A stretch of DNA of 64,000 bases. Source: Cyanobacteria bacterium RI_101. Its GTDB lineage: Bacteria > Cyanobacteriota > Cyanobacteriia > Cyanobacteriales > Microcystaceae. Location of the stretch: contig WGLZ01000054.1 of NCBI GenBank assembly GCA_016471375.1, forward strand, positions 18,124 to 82,123, given 5' to 3'. Both the position numbers and the translations under genes were made by a program. This document shows positions 60,814 through 64,000 of the stretch, in pieces; the stretch's first letter is position 1; each line of letters starts with the position of its first letter. A model generated the notes under the pieces. It was not told where the DNA came from. It ran no database searches and saw only the letters and a list, made by a program, of their open reading frames with translations.

Positions 60814-62166
60814 ATGTCAGTGAAAAAAGAGCGACAACGGGTCGTCATTCTCGGCGCCGCGGGGCGAGACTTCCACAACTTTAACCAGGTCTATCGCCAG
60901 AACCCCGACGCGGAAGTGGTAGCCTTTACCGCCACCCAAATCAGCGGCATTAGCGGGCGCCGCTATCCCCCCAGCCTGGCGGGGCCCCTCTACCCGCAAG
61001 GCATTCCCATTTTGCCCCAGAGCGAGTTGTCGGCGCTCTGCCGAGAGCAAAGAGTCGATCAGGTGATCCTAGCCTATAGCGATATTAGCCACTTAGCCGT
61101 CATGGGCCTAGCCTCCCAGGTTTTGGCGCTGGGCGCCGATTTTGTCCTGCTGGGGCCCGAGAAAACTTACCTGGACAGTCCCATTCCCGTCATCGCGGTC
61201 TCCGCCGTTCGCACCGGTTGCGGCAAGTCCCAAACCAGCCGTTGGCTCTCCCAGTATTTACAACGCCTAGGTTTGCGGGTGGGGGCGCTGCGGCATCCCA
61301 TGCCCTACGGCGATTTAGAGCGCCAGGCGGTTCAGTGTTTCGCTTCCCTAGAAGATTTAACCGCGGCGGCTTGCACGGTGGAGGAGCGAGAGGAATACGA
61401 ACCCTACCTAGCGGCGGGAAATCGGGTTTACGCCGGGGTGGATTACAAGGCGATTTTAGCCCGAGCCGCGGGGGAAAACGACGTGATTCTTTGGGACGGC
61501 GGCAATAACGATTTTCCTTTTATCCGGCCGGATCTACACCTCGTTTTGGTCGATCCCCTCCGACCGGGGGACGAAAGTCTCTACCATCCGGGGGAAACGG
61601 TTCTCCGTATGGCGGATATCGTCATTATTCCCAAGGTGGACAGCGCCGACCCGGAGGCGGTGGCGACTTTGACCCAAAACATTGCGGCGCTCAATCCCGC
61701 GGCGCCGATTATCCAGGGACTTTCCCCCATCCAACTGGAGCAAGCGGAATCCGTCCGGGGCAAAAAGGTATTAGTGATCGAAGACGGCCCCACCACCACC
61801 CACGGCGGTATGGGCTACGGCGCCGGTTATGTGGCGGCGCTCCGGGCCGGCGCCCGGGAAATTGTCGATCCCCGACCCTGGGCGACGCCGGCCATCGCCG
61901 AGGTGTATCAAGCCTATCCCCACCTAGAGACGGTTTTGCCCGCTATGGGCTACTCCCCGGAACAATTGGCGGCGCTGGCGGAGACCATTAACCGAGTCGA
62001 AGCGGATCTGGCGGTCTCCGGCACCCCCAGCAACCTCGGCGCTTTAATTCAGGTCAATAAACCGATTCTCCGGGCCCGCTACGAATTCGCCGAAGCTCAT
62101 CCCCCGGCGCTGGAGTCGGCGCTCCGGGCTTTTCTACAACGGGTGAACCTGCTCAAAAATCCCTGA
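60814..62166 (+). CDS. Cyclic 2,3-diphosphoglycerate synthetase-like P-loop protein
   Basis: A 450-residue cytoplasmic P-loop NTPase of COG2403. The N-terminal part (RVVILGAAGRDFHNFNQVYR, VVAFTATQISGISGRRYP) is a Rossmann-like domain; Walker A is SAVRTGCGKSQTSRWLSQYL (here about 135-150), and DVILWDGGNNDFPFIRPDL plays the Walker B part. The C-terminus has PTTTHGGMGYGAGYVAALRAGA. In methanogens related proteins make cyclic 2,3-diphosphoglycerate; in cyanobacteria the function is not established. It could instead be a GTPase of another pathway. Confidence 0.82.
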   Translation: MSVKKERQRVVILGAAGRDFHNFNQVYRQNPDAEVVAFTATQISGISGRRYPPSLAGPLYPQGIPILPQSELSALCREQRVDQVILAYSDISHLAVMGLASQVLALGADFVLLGPEKTYLDSPIPVIAVSAVRTGCGKSQTSRWLSQYLQRLGLRVGALRHPMPYGDLERQAVQCFASLEDLTAAACTVEEREEYEPYLAAGNRVYAGVDYKAILARAAGENDVILWDGGNNDFPFIRPDLHLVLVDPLRPGDESLYHPGETVLRMADIVIIPKVDSADPEAVATLTQNIAALNPAAPIIQGLSPIQLEQAESVRGKKVLVIEDGPTTTHGGMGYGAGYVAALRAGAREIVDPRPWATPAIAEVYQAYPHLETVLPAMGYSPEQLAALAETINRVEADLAVSGTPSNLGALIQVNKPILRARYEFAEAHPPALESALRAFLQRVNLLKNP

Positions 62167-62227
62167 TGGTCGGCGCCCCTCCCTTGTCTATACTGGAATT
62201 TGCGCCCCTCTCCTAGGAGTTAACCCC

Positions 62228-62575
62228 ATGTCCGCCGAATTTTTCGATTGTCTGAAGCATAAATATGCCTATGTAGCCATTGGCGAATTTAAGCCGGGGC
62301 GTTTCGCCGAAGCCCAGCGCCTTTACGAAAAGGCCGTCTCCACCTATAAAGACGGGTTCCAGGGCGCCTTTTTGTTGCAAAAGCCCAACTCTGACGAAGG
62401 TATCGCCGTGATTCTTTGGGACAAAATCGAGGACATGGACGCTAATAAAACGGCGCTCCACGAGGAAATTCTAGAGCAAATGACCCCCTTGTTCGCCCAG
62501 CCCCCGGTGACGGAATTTTACGAAGTCTGTAGCGAAATTGAGGCCCACGACTCCTCCCGCGGCGCCGTCGGTTAG
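62228..62575 (+). CDS. Small conserved protein with ABM-like (ferredoxin-fold) sequence
   Basis: A 115-residue cytoplasmic protein, MSAEFFDCLKHKYAYVAIGE at its start, with a pattern like dimeric alpha-beta-barrel/antibiotic-biosynthesis-monooxygenase proteins (GEFKPGRFAEAQRLYEKAV, QGAFLLQKPNSDEGIAVILWD, VTEFYEVCSEI). Common in cyanobacteria; I cannot give a function. GGAG lies upstream of the ATG. nadD begins nine bases after its stop, so an operon with NAD metabolism genes is possible. Confidence 0.75.
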   Translation: MSAEFFDCLKHKYAYVAIGEFKPGRFAEAQRLYEKAVSTYKDGFQGAFLLQKPNSDEGIAVILWDKIEDMDANKTALHEEILEQMTPLFAQPPVTEFYEVCSEIEAHDSSRGAVG

Positions 62576-62584
62576 TTGGGGCGG

Positions 62585-63169
62585 ATGACCATCGCCCTCT
62601 TCGGCGCCAGCGCCGATCCCCCGACCTTGGCCCATCAGACTATCCTGATCTGGTTGGCTCAACGCTACGACCGGGTGGCGGCTTGGGCGGCGGACAATCC
62701 TTTTAAACCCGAGCAGAGTCCTTTGCCGACGCGTCGGGCGCTGTTGCAAGCTTTAGTGGCGGATTTAGGCTACGCCCACGTTCAGGTTTACCCTGAATTG
62801 GGAGAGCGCCGCAGTTTACTCAGCCTCAAGGGGGCTAAGGCGCTCTGGGGAGAGGCGGAGGAGTATCATTTAGTGGTGGGGTCGGATCTGGTAAGCCAAA
62901 TTCCCCGCTGGTATCAGGCCCCGGCCCTGCTGTCGGCCACCACCCTGATTATTTTCCCCCGGCCCGGTTACCCGCCTCAAACCGAAGCGCTAGAAACGCT
63001 AACGGAGCTGGGGGGCCGCTACCGTTGGTTAGACGCGGAGATTCCCGCCATTTCCTCCTCCGATTACCGCCAGACCCACAATCCGGCGCTGGTTCCCCCG
63101 GCGGTTCTAGACTATATTCAACGCCATCGCCTCTATCATTTTTCCGGTCATGACCGCCCTCGCCCCTAA
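62585..63169 (+). CDS. nadD: Nicotinate-nucleotide adenylyltransferase
   Basis: Makes nicotinate adenine dinucleotide, the last but one step of NAD synthesis. The 194 residues show the nucleotidyltransferase motif ALFGASADPPTLAHQT (the GxFxPxHxGH box in the variant GASADPPTLAHQ), NPFKPEQSPLPTRRALLQAL, LVVGSDLVSQIPRW and ISSSDYRQ at the C-terminal (S/T)xxxR site. The ATG at 62585 is preferred over a TTG three codons earlier. It overlaps nrtR by 20 bases, arguing for coupled expression. Confidence 0.9.
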   Translation: MTIALFGASADPPTLAHQTILIWLAQRYDRVAAWAADNPFKPEQSPLPTRRALLQALVADLGYAHVQVYPELGERRSLLSLKGAKALWGEAEEYHLVVGSDLVSQIPRWYQAPALLSATTLIIFPRPGYPPQTEALETLTELGGRYRWLDAEIPAISSSDYRQTHNPALVPPAVLDYIQRHRLYHFSGHDRPRP

Positions 63170-63869
63170 GCCCCTGGCCGACTTTAAAGTGGGGGTGGAT
63201 AACGTCATTTTTTCAGTCGATATTCACCTCCGGCGCTTGTTGGTGTTATTAATCAAGCGCCGGGAAGCGCCGTTTGCGGATCAGTGGAGTTTTCCCGGCA
63301 CTTTAGTGCGACAGGGAGAATCCCTAGAAGCGGCGGCCCAACGGGTTTTATTTGAGAAAATTCAGACCCAAAATCTTTATCTGGAGCAACTTTATAGCTT
63401 TGGCGGCCCCGGCCGGGATCCAAGAGAAGATCCCCAACTCTTTGGGGAGCGCTATTTATCCGTTAGTTATTTCGCCCTGGTGCGGTTTGAAGAAGCGGAA
63501 TTGATGGTGAAAAATCTCAGTCGGGTCGCTTGGCATAATATTTCCAATATTCCCACCCTCGCCTTTGACCATAACCAAATTTTGGATTATGGACATCAGC
63601 GCCTGCAAAATAAATTGCGCTATAGTCCCATCGCCTTTGACGTTTTACCGAAACTGTTTACCCTCTACGAACTCTATCAACTGTACGCCACAGTTTTAGG
63701 AGAAAACTTTTCCGATTATTCCAACTTTCGGACTCGGTTATTAAAATTAGGTTTTCTCAAAGACACAGGCAAGAAAACCATGAAACGGGCCGGGCGCCCC
63801 GCCGGTTTATTTCAATTCGACGCCGAAGCCTTCGCCCCTCTGCGGGACAAACCCCTGGTGTTTTTATAA
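63150..63869 (+). CDS. nrtR: Nudix-related transcriptional regulator NrtR
   Basis: A 239-residue repressor of NAD-synthesis genes that senses ADP-ribose. The N-terminal Nudix domain (about 13-140; VDNVIFSVDIHLRRLLVLLIKRR, DQWSFPGTLVRQGESLEAAAQ) has a degenerate Nudix box: RVLFEK instead of REXXEE. That is usual for NrtR, which binds rather than hydrolyses. The C-terminal winged helix (about 165-239) reads YELYQLYATVLGENFSDYSN, FRTRLLKLGFLKDTGKK and RAGRPAGLFQF. The neighbour nadD supports the call. An insertion sequence starts immediately after the stop codon. Confidence 0.9.
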   Translation: MTALAPKPLADFKVGVDNVIFSVDIHLRRLLVLLIKRREAPFADQWSFPGTLVRQGESLEAAAQRVLFEKIQTQNLYLEQLYSFGGPGRDPREDPQLFGERYLSVSYFALVRFEEAELMVKNLSRVAWHNISNIPTLAFDHNQILDYGHQRLQNKLRYSPIAFDVLPKLFTLYELYQLYATVLGENFSDYSNFRTRLLKLGFLKDTGKKTMKRAGRPAGLFQFDAEAFAPLRDKPLVFL

Positions 63870-64000
63870 TCTACATTCCGCAGGTCGATGCTCAATCGTA
63901 TAAAATATGAAGGCATTTAGGGAGGCATGGGACTCAGTGAGCGTAAAAGTAGAAAACCTAGATCATCTGGGAATCGTGGCAGGCATCATCGATAAAATAG
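63870..64000 (+). mobile_element. IS1634-type insertion sequence, left end (runs off window)
   Basis: The end sequence TCTACATTCCGC is shared with 26455-26466. A promoter-like TATAAAAT lies near 63899-63906, and GGGAGG with a transposase start follows. The element begins directly behind the nrtR stop codon. The other end and the target duplication are outside the window, so boundaries are not proven. Confidence 0.75.
63937..64000 (+). CDS. IS1634-family (DUF4277) transposase, N-terminal fragment
   Basis: From a GTG at 63937 the frame reads VSVKVENLDHLGIVAGIIDK and then continues out of the window. This closely matches the N-terminus of DUF4277/IS1634 DDE transposases (M-xI-x-x-LDHLGIVAGIID). 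GGGAGG lies about 11 bases before the GTG. An ATG at 63927 is in another frame and closes after about 20 codons. Only 21 residues are visible, so whether the transposase is intact cannot be said. Confidence 0.8.
   Translation, partial: MSVKVENLDHLGIVAGIIDKI

Noticed and set aside
63927..63990. ATG start for the transposase
   Set aside because: This ATG is in a different frame that closes after about 20 codons, whereas the GTG frame gives the conserved LDHLGIVAGIID sequence.

Overview
The window is chromosome of a form-IB (beta) cyanobacterium of fairly high GC. Evidence for this is the rbcL-rbcX-rbcS operon, RpaB (ycf27 type), a high-light-inducible protein, PetL, a cytochrome b6f cofactor-assembly factor, ycf23 and DUF3493 proteins, an NdhF3/F4-type CO2-uptake subunit and cyanobacterial PilMNOQ. 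The genus cannot be fixed from this sequence. The hexamer GGCGCC is extremely frequent (nine copies by eye in the first 1.9 kb), while the usual cyanobacterial palindrome HIP1 (GCGATCGC) was not seen on reading through.

Layout. 0-5 kb: type IV pilus operon pilM-pilN-pilO-pilQ (minus strand, pilQ cut by the window edge) with a recognisable promoter. 5-11 kb: HEPN/MNT toxin-antitoxin-type pair, a solitary TpsB outer-membrane transporter and a Ski2-like RNA helicase. 11-21 kb: aroA coupled to two GT2 glycosyltransferases, converging on a minus-strand block of parvulin PPIase, peptidase-like ABC exporter with a cyclic-nucleotide-binding domain, HlyD adaptor and GT4 glycosyltransferase. 21-35 kb: orphan sugar-binding lipoprotein, mnmA, DnaJ-pentapeptide fusion, DUF3493, birA, ycf23, corA, a Tat-targeted Rieske/FAD oxidoreductase, a PstS-like protein, lone ndhF3/F4 and a sugar nucleotidyltransferase. 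35-47 kb: cobO, rpaB-ccbB, a C-terminal processing protease, fructosamine kinase, bioD, prs, mfd and an EamA transporter. 47-51 kb: rbcL-rbcX-rbcS, then an hli gene under a perfect HLR1 element, the RpaB binding site, with rpaB itself 14 kb away. 51-64 kb: Sua5/YrdC, tRNA-Met, MFS transporter, sdhB, aminotransferase, GT2, petL, aroB, HpnA-like reductase, M16 peptidase, VOC protein, a cyclic-2,3-diphosphoglycerate-synthetase-like P-loop protein, and nadD-nrtR, directly after which an IS1634-type insertion sequence begins and runs off the window.

Most genes are housekeeping or photosynthetic. Less ordinary material lies in the intergenic DNA: tandem heptamer repeats in the rbcL-rbcX spacer and throughout the secretion cluster, a 100-bp element with 9-bp terminal inverted repeats, IS terminal sequences at two places, and short palindromic GC-rich repeats. 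No CRISPR array, rRNA, prophage or obvious genomic island was seen. The best candidates for something under-described are the cNMP-domain exporter with inactive C39-like domain and its PPIase, the Tat/FAD/Rieske protein, and the cDPG-synthetase-like protein.
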